From Costus lasius (Eukaryota; Streptophyta; Magnoliopsida; Zingiberales; Costaceae), in the NCBI GenBank assembly GCA_027563935.2, contig JANVAS020000239.1:4216001-4280000 (forward strand): a DNA stretch of 64,000 bases. The letters run 5' to 3'. Of this stretch, positions 44,398 through 55,524 are shown in pieces. A program made the translations under genes and the position numbers. The notes under the pieces are model-generated. The model worked only from the letters and a program-made list of their open reading frames with translations. It was not told the origin of the DNA and did not search any database. Numbering within the stretch: the stretch's first letter is position 1; each line of letters starts with the position of its first letter.

Positions 44398-46049
44398 TGA
44401 TGACACCAAAATTCATAGTATATTTTGTGTCATTTCATTTGTCTTTTTGTGTCATATTTATCCTACTTTGCTTATTTTTAAGCCTTATTTGTCAAATATT
44501 ATGGAAACTACATCATTTCTTGTTTTTTATCATTTTCAGGTTAAAAGTGCCATATTTTGATAGATTTTGGAAGATTTGAGAACACTAATGGATTCCAGAT
44601 GTCGAAACGAAGCTACCTGCCAAATTTCATGCGAATCAGAGTCAGTTTGGGCAAAATACGGCACTACCATTTGAAATTAGACGGTACCGTAATTTCCTGC
44701 AATTTTAACCAGAACGTTTTGGTAAAAATACGGCACTACCGTATTTGTGGTGAAAACTTTCACGGTACCGTATTTTGGGCCCAAAAACGCAATTTTTACA
44801 GGTCTGAATCTTGTGCGCCCCATAACTTTTGATCTAGAGCTCCAAATTGAGATCTGAAAGATGTTCCAGACTCAATTTTAAGAGTAGAAGATGCACGAAG
44901 TGGAAGAGGAAATTTTTATCCAGTATTCTGAGAGTAATCGACAGAGAGGTGGTTAGGGTTTGGCCTCACGTCGAGAGGCGTAGAGGGCACCTCAGGCTAT
45001 GATTTTCACTCAGAAGCTTTGCCTGGAGGAGAGGAGGACACACCAGAAGTTTCAGAGCAAAAGGAGTTCGATTGGAGGAGGAATCAATGAAAGAACGCCA
45101 CTGGCACTGTTCATACGCGTGATTACGGCTGTAATTTCTATTACAGCCGTGTTGTAACGTCTATTCTCTCCTTCCTTTTTATTTCTGACGCTTTGAAACT
45201 ATGGTTGATTGTATTTCTCTTTCCATGCAAGCTTAAACTTTCTTTTGGGACAAAGGATGTAATCCCCTTGATATTTCTATGATTAGATTATCTTTATTTC
45301 ATCATGATATTTTTGTCATGGCGATTTTACTTAAGAGATTATTGTCTTTAAACGTTTCTAGTGTCATGCATTAACATGTTTTAGAGTTTTTGTGTATGGA
45401 CTGAGAAGATGATACGCATAAACTTGGAACCCTAGAATTTATGCTAGGAGCTCATCGCAAGAGATTGGTTGTGTTCTTATTTTTAGATTTTAGATGCTTA
45501 TTTCTTGTTGATGTTTTGACCTAGAAATTATTACTGTTTTAGACATGAAAATATGCTAGAGATAGATATTTGATTGTTAGAAAACCTTAAGTAAAACCTA
45601 TGAAACTAAGGTGCGAGAGTGCTTAGTTTCGTTTGAGATCTTGATATTGAGGTGGAATGCATGAGAGTGATTCTTAATCTCTTTAATCAAAGTTTACTTA
45701 TGTTTAACATTGAATAGATCTTGCACGAGAGTGAGGATCATTCTTTGTAAATTGATTCCGCGAGAGCGAGTTAATTTCTTTATTAAGTAAGCTATATCTT
45801 TACCATAACGAAAAAAGATTGATGAACCTTTAATTATATCTAGTCATAAATATTAAGGTGGATGAAACCCTAGTCCCAATGCTTTCTCTTTGATTATCTC
45901 TTTAGCATATTCTTTGCATAGTTATTTCTATCATATTCGGCTTGCTTAGCTAGTGAGAAAACATCTATTTGGTGCTTAACAATAAGGTCTCTGTGGTTCG
46001 ATATCTTTCTTTATTATTTCGAGTATCCGTGCACTTGCGGACTATAACA
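44398..46049 (+). repeat. 5' LTR of X-D
   Basis: It starts TGATGACACC and ends ACTATAACA before the primer site at 46052. It contains the palindrome array (44655-44780), the 10-bp ACGGCTGTAA/TTACAGCCGT hairpin (45125-45150) and the GNRA hairpin cluster (45602-45775). Confidence 0.9.
45602..45775 (+). promoter_or_regulatory. GNRA-type hairpin cluster in the 5' LTR of X-D (GAGA loops)
   Basis: Four hairpins. (1) 45602-45630: arms GAAACTAAG and CTTAGTTTC pair perfectly around TGC-GAGA-GTG. (2) 45655-45673: GAAT, bulged G, CAT-GAGA-GTG, ATTC. (3) 45717-45739: GATCT, CAC-GAGA-GTG, GGATC. (4) 45751-45775: ATTGATT, CGC-GAGA-GCG, AGTTAAT, seven outer pairs with two G-U. Against G, hairpin 2 changes GGAT/ATCC to GAAT/ATTC on both sides, and the loop changes GAAA to GAGA, both GNRA. 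This is paired change, not loss. Confidence 0.65.
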
Positions 46050-46051
46050 AG

Positions 46052-46073
46052 TTTTTAGCGCCGTTGCCAGGCA
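46052..46073 (+). promoter_or_regulatory. Primer-binding site of X-D
   Basis: TTTTTAGCGCCGTTGCCAGG, two changes from the Asp-tRNA-type site of X-B. Confidence 0.85.
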
Positions 46074-46082
46074 CCTTAGTTT

Positions 46083-47667
46083 TTGATATTGCTAGACTAT
46101 GTTTTATTTGTTTTAGATTTAACTTTGTTTTCTATTTTTGCAGGTTTTGGATTTTCAGAAGTTGTGATAGAACTGAGATTTTCTAAAATTTATGAATTTA
46201 CTTGTGTTTTATATTTCTTTATATATTCTGAAAAAAAAAATTTAATTGATTTATGTTGGATGATCTTTCTATTCTTGATTGATTTGAAGATATGTCTTTT
46301 AATCACTTGCGGACCACAATGTAAGTATGAAAATAATTCATTGAGCACACTTGAAGATACGTTTAACTCTTATATGCACTCTTTTTATTCTAATAGATGT
46401 GATATTTGTGGATCTATTGGTCATTACACTTCTAATTGCCAATTTTTAAATTCCAATTCATCATGGTATCAAGATGATCAATATGATTCTAGATCTTTTT
46501 ATGATGATTGCTCAAACTTTACTTCTGAACCATGCTTTGAGGATACTAAAAAATCTAGCTTAGAGATTATGTTTGAAAAGTTCATGAAACAAAATGATGA
46601 TGTGAGTGAGACCCTCAAACAAATCAATTCTAGGTTGGATGACATGGCTGCACACAATGAAATTTTAGAAACCCAATTAGCACAACAAGCTTGTTTATTT
46701 GAGTTTGATTTGGAAACTAAAGAAGTTGATTTAGAAAATTCCCCCTCTGATTATGATTGTTTTGAGATTGAGCCTTATGTGAACATTAATGAATCTCACT
46801 TTAATTTTGATGATTGTAAAATTGATTCATCTGATAGTTTATTTGTGGACAAGTTTGAAGAAATTGAAAAATCTCCTTTTTATTTTAGTGATAGTCATGA
46901 AATTAATTCTTTTGATGACATATTATTTATGGTTAAATCTGATTCTTGTAATTATGAGATTGATTCTTGTGACTCTTCTGATGATGAATTAATCGAGGAA
47001 AAATTTGAGGAAATTGAAATTGATAAATCCCCGTTTGATGAAATTGACTCTTTTGATGAAAATTCTGATCTTGATGGTAAATTGTGTGTAGCTAAATCTA
47101 AAGAACTTGAAAAAGGATTGAAAATTGCTGAATTTGATGATTTTGACTATGATGTTGATGATTCTGAAATTGTTGAAAAAACATGAGAAAATATATTTTG
47201 AAGAGCCACACCCTGATTTTATTGATGATAATTTTGAAATTGACAAATTATTAGATTGTGAGCATGAGGAATTTGAAAAGGATTTGAATATTACAAACAT
47301 AGATGAATCTCACCATGATGATGTTTTGCCCATATCTAATGTTCACTCTTTTGATTTATTTGAGAAAGTGTGTTTTATTGAGGAATCTAATGAAAGACAT
47401 AAAACTTATTTTGATGATCTAATGCAAAGTCCTATGGCCATTGAAAATATAAATCTAAAGAATGGACTTATGATTTTGCTCTCTAACAAACATAGGAAAA
47501 TCATTGAAAATTTTGATTTTGATTTCTGCATATTTAAGAAAGCCACTTTGATTGAGATTTATAAGCAATTCTGGATTTTTGGATTAGTGGCTAAACTTTT
47601 TGGACAGAGAAAATGCAGAAAATTGTTTGCTCTTTACTTTGGTATTGATTCACCTGCTTCACCATGA
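46083..47667 (+). pseudogene. X-D gag-like ORF with acidic tail and conserved C-terminal block
   Basis: Frame 46083-47186 (367 codons) followed by 47125-47667 (180 codons), joined by one frameshift near 47180. The first about 90 residues are hydrophobic leader translation and the true start is uncertain. A full CCHC knuckle C-D-I-C-G-S-I-G-H-Y-T-S-N-C lies near 46400-46440. Next come a helical segment with L-A-Q-Q-A-C-L-F-E-F and about 200 residues dominated by Asp, Glu, Ser, Phe and Ile in repeated F-E-E-I-E-type units. The end carries S-P-M-A-I-E-N-I-N-L-K and F-W-I-F-G-L-V-A-K-L-F-G-Q-R, also present in X-B. Protease, RT and integrase are absent. Confidence 0.72.
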
Positions 47668-47710
47668 TTTTTGGGTTTTGGTCAAGCTAATGACCTAAAA
47701 ATTAGCGCTT

Positions 47711-47728
47711 CTTGGGAGGCAACCCAAG
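47711..47728 (+). promoter_or_regulatory. Post-ORF hairpin CTTGGG-AGGCAA-CCCAAG
   Basis: Perfect 6-bp stem with a 6-base loop, 45 bases after the X-D ORF stop. The same sequence lies at 37813-37830 in X-B (one loop change) and, with a stem mismatch, at 18626-18643 in C. Athila elements carry this kind of motif after their coding region. Its function is not known to me. Confidence 0.7.
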
Positions 47729-50224
47729 CACTTTTTCTTAGCTTAGTTTCTTTTATCTTGGTTTATTTTTAGAATTAATTTTTATGTTTTTTTTGTAAAA
47801 AAAAAATTGCGCAAAATACGGCACTACCGTATTTTTGAGAAAATCTTTCACGGTATCGTATTTCTGCCGATTTCTGACCCAGGAGTTTTATGCATTTTAC
47901 GGCACTGCCGTAAGGAATTGCACGATACCGTATTTGAAATCTACAGTTTGCATATTTGAGTAGGTGTTTTCTCACTGCGATTTTAAGAAACTGGGTTGCG
48001 AAAATTTTTGATCTCTTGCACCATCACGAAGCACTCATCGTTTTCTATCATCTGGATATTTTTACTAAATTTTAAAGTCCATGGATCATTCAAAAGCACC
48101 TAGCAACTTTATGATTCTGATTAATTACTGCAGCAATTTTCTTCTGACTAATCTGATTAGCACTTTTGCTGCGAGTTTTTAAGGTGCTTTGATGAATTGA
48201 AACCGTGATTTTTCACTTGGAATATGAAGTTCGTATGTCATTCTATCTTGTGGATTAATTGTTTTCATGAAAATATTTTCTGACAATTCTAGTACATATG
48301 ACAACTTTTCGAATTTGATTAACTTTTATGCAGTTTTGTAGTTTTTAATCTGAGTAGCCTACTTTCTGTTGATGCCCTAAATTTTTGATAGATTTTGATC
48401 CTTTAATTTTTATACATCTGAAAAGAACATATCTTATTCTACAACTTGGTTTTGTCCATTTTCTATTTGGATCATTAAATCTTATTTTTGGGTAGGGCTA
48501 CTTTTCATAAAATATTCAAAATCTACTTTGTTTGTTTTCTACATGTTATAGCTTCTTTTGCCTCCAGATCCAGAAATCTTCAAGAGCAACTGTCTTCAAC
48601 CTCTAGCCACCACTGCATCTGCCTCTGACATCACTATTTCCAACCGTTGACACTGGATTATACCATATGCAGATTCTTACTTCTACTGCCTCTATTTTTG
48701 TTGATTTTATTTATTCATGCAGTAGAGTTTTCATTAGTGACTGATTTTGTTTATCTATGCAGTATTATTTCTGGCACCCACTGGCCGACGTCTTCACTCC
48801 AGGACTATAGTCTCTAGCAGGCCACTAGAGACTACTCACTCTACTGTCAGCACCACCATCACTGCTAGCAGCTTTTCAGCTAGCATCTATTTCACCTCTG
48901 CTTCTCGCCTACATTAGCACCCTTTTTGGATCATCCATGATATCTCTGATTACCCTTTTAGAGAATTATTGTTCTTATTCTCTGTTAGAGACTATTTTTA
49001 GAACTGAGCCTTATGTACTTAAAAATTATGCAGGAAAATTTTCAAAAGACACATCTTTGGACATAACTACATATACCCCGATTCTATACACCGGATGATG
49101 ACTGAGCTTGCTACATAGTTTTGTCAGTATTGTTTGCACTCTCCAGGGATTATTTAATTTGATATGATTATCTACACTTTTTTTCTCTTAAATTCTTTCA
49201 CTTTGCATCCTTTGCGTCGTTCGAGCCTTATGTGATTATACTAATCTTACACTTTTGGACCATGACTTTTTGAGTTTGATGTTCCACATCTTTTAAACTA
49301 ATTATGACATATTTTGATGTTTTCTATGATGATGAATGTTTTCATGCATGAGATTAGGACTAGACCTATCATGTTGAATTTATTTCTCTAATACATATCT
49401 GCTTTTGAAATTTTTCATTGATTGATGAATGAGATTTTGGGTGAACATGTTATTTAATGAATTTGGTTTAAAAGTAAAACTACTTCCTTGAATAAAACTA
49501 GCATATGAGTATGATTTTTGAATTGATGTTGATTGATCAATTTAGTTGATATTCATGCTATTTGCTATTTGTTGGGAAGAAAGATTCCATTATCCAAATA
49601 AAGTGAGGACTCCCCTACTTGGCACTGTGCAAAATTGACAGTGGTACCGAAGTATATGGGTTAAAGTATTAAAAAAAAAAAAAAAGAGAAAGCATGTGTC
49701 TATGTGGGTGCATGCCATGAGAGGAATCAATCCACATTAACTCCGCTATCTTTGGTAAAAATCTTACTGCTAAAAAGATATGAGTTCTATTACATTGATT
49801 ATGTGGTCAGTGTACTCTAACTTCATCACCAGAAAAAAGGTGGTAATCGAATTAGAGAATGTGGGCGATACAAAAATAAAAAAAAAAGTTAAAAAAAAAG
49901 AAAAAAAAATTTATGAGTGGAAAAAGATCTTGGAAATCCTATTCCTGTAAACAAAAGTTGATAGTTATGAATTGAAACTGGATGAAGTCTTGAGATTGAT
50001 ATTCTACTTATTATGCAAGTTGCGAAATTTTATTTGATTAAGTTGTGGATCTTGAGAATTGAATTCAAAGGGTGATGTGTTTATTTGAGATTTTATGAAG
50101 CAATTGGTGAAAGTTTTTCATTGGTGATTGTATTTTAGAAATTTATTCTTCATGAGGAAGTCTATGTCTATGATCAATTTTTGAGTTTTGCTTGAGGACA
50201 AGCAAAGTTTGAGCCTTATGTGTT
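47729..50224 (+). other. X-D noncoding internal region
   Basis: No gene is visible. Conserved with X-B 37830-40392 and X-A1 (reversed). It includes a small palindrome array (47812-47945), one CACTGT...ACAGTG hairpin (49623-49643), A-rich runs (49672-49685, 49868-49910) and the pre-LTR tract TTGAGGACAAGCAAAGTTTG at about 50190. Confidence 0.65.
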
Positions 50225-50936
50225 TGTTGACACCAAAATTCATAGTATATTTTGTGTCATTTCATTGGTCTTTTTGTGTCATATTTATGCTACTTTGCTT
50301 ATTTTTAAGCCTTATTTGTCAAATATTGCAGAATCTACACTATTTCTTATTTTTGATCATTTTCAGGTTAAAAGTACCATATTTTGATGGATTTTGGAAG
50401 TTTTGAGCACACCAATGGATTCCAGACGTCGAAACGAAGCTACCTGCCAAATTTCATGCGAATCAGAGTCAGTTTGGGCAAAATACGGCACTACCGTGTG
50501 AAATTACACGGTATCGTAATTTCCTACAATTTTTAACCAGAAAGGTTTGGCAAAAATACAGCACTACCGTATTTTTGGTGAAAACTTTCACGGTACCGTA
50601 TTTTGGGCCCAAAAACGTGATTTTTATGGGTCCGAATCTTGCGCGGACCATAACTTTTGATCCAGAGCTCCAAATTGAGATCCGAAAGATATTTCGGACT
50701 CGTCATTAAGAGGAGACGACACACGAAGTGCAAGAGGAAATTCTTATCCAGTATTCTGAGAGCAATCGACAGAGAGGTGGTTAGGGTTTGGCCTCACGCC
50801 GAGAGGCGTAGAGGGCACACACCTCAGGATGTGATTTTCACTCATAAGCTTTGCCTAGAGGAGAGGAGGACACACCAGAAGTTTCAGGGGAAAAGGAGTT
50901 CGATTGGAGGAGGAATCAACGAAAGAACGCCACCGG
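50225..50936 (+). repeat. 3' LTR of X-D, truncated
   Basis: The first 712 bp of the LTR, close to 44398-45107. Homology to the 5' LTR stops at GCCACCGG (50936); the next base belongs to chromovirus gag. The palindrome array is present (50478-50605); the hairpin cluster is lost. Confidence 0.88.
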
Positions 50937-51160
50937 CTCAGGAAGTGAATACAAAGAGAATTGTTGGTAGTAAAGCAGGAAGCAGTAGTGGGTCTAGAGA
51001 TGAAGAGTAAGAACCATTTGAAAGGTTTAAGTCACCTCCTAGAAGAAGTAAAGCTTCCCATGCTCAGGGAAGCAGGCCATCATCAGATTCCACAACCAGG
51101 TTTACTATAAGTTTTGTGGAGGTACCAGACATGTCTTTGCAGATTGCCGAAAAGGAGAAG
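50937..51160 (+). pseudogene. E2 gag fragment (tail and first zinc-knuckle region)
   Basis: A serine/arginine-rich gag tail with K-S-P-P-R-R-S-K, then in another frame K-F-C-G-G-T-R-H-V-F-A-D-C-R-K-G, a knuckle-like motif. S2 then interrupts it, and the second knuckle (V-C-F-Y-C) follows at 53090. Two knuckle-like motifs in a row suggest a double-finger gag. Confidence 0.65.
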
Positions 51161-53080
51161 TGTTGTGTCTGCAAGTGCACGGATACTTGAAGTAATAATT
51201 AAGGTACCGAACCACAGAGACCTCATTTGTCAAGTACTGAATAATCAATTTTTCACTAGCTAGGCAGTTAAAAATATGAAGCAAACTATCGAAAGTTACA
51301 CAAAAATATTAGAGAGAGAAACTGGGACTAGGGTTTCATCTGCCTAAATTTCCATGACTAGATATGAATAGATGTTCATCAATCAAATTTTATTATGATA
51401 AAGACATAATTTACTTCATAAAGAAATTATCTCGCTCTCACGCAGATAATTTACAAAGAACTAATCCTCACTCTCATGCAAGATTTAGCCAATGTTAGAT
51501 ATAACTAAATCATTGACAAAGAACTCAAGGATCACTCTCATGCATCCGAATTCTAAGTCAATCATCTCTAGTGAAAACTACATATTTTCATACTATAATT
51601 TTCACATGTTCTACTTAAGGTTCTCCAATGATCCGATACTTGATCTCTCACAGTATCATCATGTTTATTGCAATAACTCAATCCTAAGTTCAGATTATCT
51701 GCATGGCAATATACTTCTAAAATCGAGAAATAAGAACAGACCTAATTTCTTATGATGAGTTCCTAACATTCAATTTTAGGGTTCCAGGTTTTCACAAATC
51801 ACTTTTCAGTCCATAATATAAAACCTCTAAATCATGCTGATAAATATGAATCAATGGAGAATTAAGGGCAATCATCACATAAGTAGAATTTTCACAATAA
51901 AATTATCAAGACGAAAGTAAAATTAATCTAGTCATTAAGAAACTTAAGAGATTACTCCCCCATGTCCCAAAAGAAGGTTTATGCTAGCATGATCAAAGAA
52001 TTACAATAAAACATCATTTAGAGTTATTAGAAATTGAAAGAGAAGAGTGAAAGTTACAAAATAGGGTTGTAATGAAAATTACAGCCCGTAATTTTGCTCC
52101 TAGACGCGATGAATAGTGGCGACGCACACGTTTTTGTTGATTTCCCCCTCGATCGATCTTCTTTCACTCTGAAACCTTTGTAGTATGTTCTCCTCCTTCA
52201 GGCGAGGCTTCCTTCCAAATTTTGTGGCCGGAGGTGGTCTGTACGCTGAGAACTAATGAACCCTAGTGTGGCGGCAATTCCTTGAAATTCGTCGTGAATC
52301 CGTGATAAAAATTATTCCTTCCACTTCGAAAACCTCCCCTTGCTAATGCTGAGTGTTCCACTTTTTTCAGACCTTCAATTGGTGCCCTAAATCTTGAGAA
52401 ATCATCTTTTTAAGTTTTCGGCAAAAGAATCGGGCAACTGGGCACAAAATTACGGTACCGTGACTATCATTACGGTACTGCCGTAATTACTTCTGAAGTT
52501 TCTGTAGGTATATGGCCAGTAATTATGGCACCATAAAATTTGTCATGGTAGTGCCGTAATCTCCTTGATTGTTTCTGAAAGTTTTTGTAGGAAATTTGTC
52601 CAATATTACGACACCATAAAAACCCTTACGGCAGTGTCGTAATTCTTCCGCAATCCTTTGAAGTCTCTGCCTGAATCTGGACCGAAATGACGGCACCGTA
52701 AAATTCATTATGGCAGTGCTGTAATTTCCAAAAAATCTTCTGCGGGTTGCGGCCGTGAAATTCATTACGGTAGTGCCATATTCCCATATTACGGCCGTAA
52801 AATTAATTACGACACTACCGTAATTTCGCAGGAAAATCCGGTTTAACTTGAAATTTTGTGTGCAAACTCATCTTGATGATTAGAATTCGTCCACGCATCG
52901 AAATTGCTTGAAAACTCATGATAATGATGGCTTTTTACCTGAAATTGATCAAAAACCAAGAAAGGTGTAGATTCCGAAATATTTGATAAATAAGGCATAA
53001 AAGTAAGCAACAGAGCATAAATATGACACAAAAAGACCAATGAAATGACACAAAATATAATATGAATTTTGGTGTCATCA
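51161..53080 (-). repeat. S2: solo X-family LTR in E2 gag
   Basis: 1920 bp from TGTTGTGTCTGCAAG to GGTGTCATCA. The flanks AGAAG (51156-51160) and AGAAA (53081-53085) are a target duplication with one mismatch. Its mini-hairpins have GAGA loops like X-D (minus strand, about 51425-51560), so it belongs to the D-like subfamily. The palindrome array is at 52452-52830. Confidence 0.88.
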
Positions 53081-53540
53081 AGAAACAGTTTGTTTCTACT
53101 GCAAAAGGCCTTGTCATTATAAGAGTGATTACCCTAAAAAAGAGCAGTCTTCAGCTAAAGGCAAGGTTTATGCTATTTATAAGGAAGAAGTCCAAGAATC
53201 TGATACAGTTATTAGAGGTATAATTTATGTTTTTCGTTTCCCTGCTAATGCTTTGTTTGATACAAGTGCTATTCACTATTTCATTGCATCTCATTTTGCT
53301 TATAGATTTGATATACAACCTTCTTTGCTTACGAGTGATTTATTAGTTGAAACTCCTTTGGGTGCATCAGTAGGGGCTCAGTTTGTTTTCAAAACCTGTG
53401 AGATTGTCATAATTTTGATGTGATTTTTGGGATGAATTGGTTTACTTGTTTTAAAGCTAGTGTTGACTATCCAACTCGAGTTATAATTTTATCCCCTCAA
53501 GAAAATCATAAGGTGGTGTTTAGAGGTTTGGTTGGAGACT
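53081..53540 (+). pseudogene. E2 gag zinc knuckle and protease (broken)
   Basis: Counterpart of 141-642. A deletion of about 50 bp near 53408 removes part of the protease and shifts the frame. The active-site box F-D-T-S-A is the same as in E1. Confidence 0.8.
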
Positions 53541-53639
53541 AGTCACCTCTTATTTCTGTTATTCAGGCTAATCAGCTTTTGAAATCAGGTTGCTCTGCAT
53601 TTCTTGCGTGTATTTCAGAAAAGCATATTTCAAATGTTA

Positions 53640-54670
53640 AATTGGAGGTTATTCCTATTGTTAAGGAATTTCCTGATGTTTTCCAAGATGTTTTGCCTTG
53701 TCTTCCTCCGTTAGAGAAATGGATTGCACTCTAGAGATACAGCCTGGGACCAACCCAATTTCTCAGGCCCCATATAGAATGGCTCCTAAAGAGTTAGAGG
53801 AGTTGAAGAAGCAACTCCAAGAATTATTAGATAAGGGCTTGATTCGCCCAAGTGTCTCACCCTGGGAGCCCCAGTTCTATTTGTTTAAAAGAAAGATGGG
53901 TCGATGAGGCTGTGTATTAACTATATGCAACTTAATCAAGTGACTGTTAAAAATAAGTATCCCTTACCCATAATTGATAATTTATTTGATCAATTAGAGA
54001 ACACATAGGTATATTCAAAGATTGATTTAACTCTAGGTATGATCAATTGAGAATCACAGATTCAGATTTCAGTAAGACTGCTTTTAGAACAAGGTATGGT
54101 CATTATAAATTTTTATTCATGCCATTTGGATTGACAAATGCTCCTACTATTTTTATGAATTTGATGAACATAATTTTTCATGATTACCTCGATAAATTTG
54201 TCATAGTTTTTATTGATGATATATTGATTTATTCTAAATCTCTTGAGGAGCATGAACAACACTTAAGGTTGGTCTTGCAAGTTATGCGAAAGGAGAAATT
54301 ATAGGCTAAGTTGAGTAAATGTGGTTTTTGGCTTGATGAGGTAGTATTTCTTAGACATGTTATTTTAGGGAAAGGGATTTTAGTGGACCCAAAGAAAATT
54401 GATACTATACTTAATTGGTCTCAGCCTACTAATGTCCCTAAGGTAAAACCTTTCTTTGGTTTAGCTGGTTATTACAGAAGATTTGTATAAGGGTTTTCTA
54501 AGTTAGCTTTACCATTGACAAGACTTACTCAGAAAAATATTAAATTTGTTTGGGATGATAGTTGTGAGAAGAGTTTTCAAGAGTTAAAGGTAAGATTAAC
54601 TAGTGCACCTGTTTTAACCTTGCCTAGTGGTAATGACGGATTTGTGATTTATAGTGATGCATCTTACTAA
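53640..54670 (+). pseudogene. E2 reverse transcriptase (broken)
   Basis: Counterpart of 745-1776 with [10 protein letters not shown] at about 54206-54235. It shares the E1 stop after K-E-K-L (54302-54304) and the stop after D-A-S-Y, and adds a new stop at 54487-54489 (G-A-A to T-A-A). Shared stops predate the duplication; this one followed it. Confidence 0.82.
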
Positions 54671-55165
54671 GGAGTAGGTTGTGTTTTAATGCAACACGAT
54701 AAGGTTGTAGCATATGCATCCAAATAGTTGAAAATTCATGAGAGAAATTATCCTACCCATGATTTGGAATTGGCTACTATAATATTTGCAATAAAAATGT
54801 GGCAACATTATCTTTATGGAAATACCTTTGAAATTTTTACTGATCATAAGAGTCTTAAATACATATTTTCCCAGAAGGAATTAAATATGAGACAAAGAAG
54901 ATGGATGGATTATTTAAAAGATTATGATTATCATATTAAGTACCATCTAGTAAGGCTAATGTTGTTGAAGATGCCATTTGTAGAAAGTTTATAAGTCAGT
55001 TAGCTCATCTTAGACTTTCTCATTCAAAAATGATATCAGAGTTTGCAAATTTAACTCTAACACCTCTCAATTATACACCTCATAGTATGGTAGTTTGCTT
55101 GATGGCAAGATCAGTTTTAGTGGATGAAATAAAAGAAGCACAGCTTAGTGATCCAGTATTGTAGG
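54671..55165 (+). pseudogene. E2 RNase H (broken)
   Basis: Counterpart of 1777-2271. It keeps T-D-H-K-S-L-K-Y, where E1 has T-G-H, but has a new stop at about 54725 and a frameshift near 54946. Confidence 0.8.
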
Positions 55166-55524
55166 CAGACAAGAACAAACTAGAATTTCAAGTTAGATTT
55201 GATGGTGCAATTGTTTATGATAATCGTTTGTGCATGACTAATAATGTTGAACTTAAAAGGAAATTATTCGAGGAATCTCATAATTCTAAATTTTCAGTTC
55301 ATCTGGGGAGTACAAAGATGTATAGAGATTTAAAAGCCAATTATTGGTGGCCTAGTATGAAAAAGAAAATTGCTGAATTTGTGGCTAAATGTTTAGTATG
55401 TCAGCAAATTAAAATTGAACATCAGAAACTTGCTGTAAAATTGCAAAGTTTACCAATTCCTGAGTGGAAGTGGGATAATATAACCATGGATTTTGTCTCT
55501 GGTTTGCCTGTGACTCAAGGTGGG
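55166..55524 (+). pseudogene. E2 integrase N-terminus, interrupted by X-A2
   Basis: HHCC finger as in E1 (E-S-H-N...V-H-L-G, C-L-V-C-Q-Q). It is cut at 55524 by X-A2 at the same base as E1 is cut by X-A1. Confidence 0.8.

Larger units (their letters stand above)
44398..50936 (+). mobile_element. X-D: pol-less Athila-type element, 3' LTR truncated
   Basis: Plus strand: 5' LTR 44398-46049 (1652 bp), internal 46050-50224, 3' LTR from 50225 (TGTTGACACC) cut at 50936. The LTRs have GAGA in place of GAAA in the mini-hairpin loops and a shorter palindrome array than the A/B type, so X-D is a separate subfamily. It has the longest ORF of the family (46083-47667, one frameshift). The right end adjoins chromovirus gag without an LTR end or target duplication. 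Confidence 0.88.
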
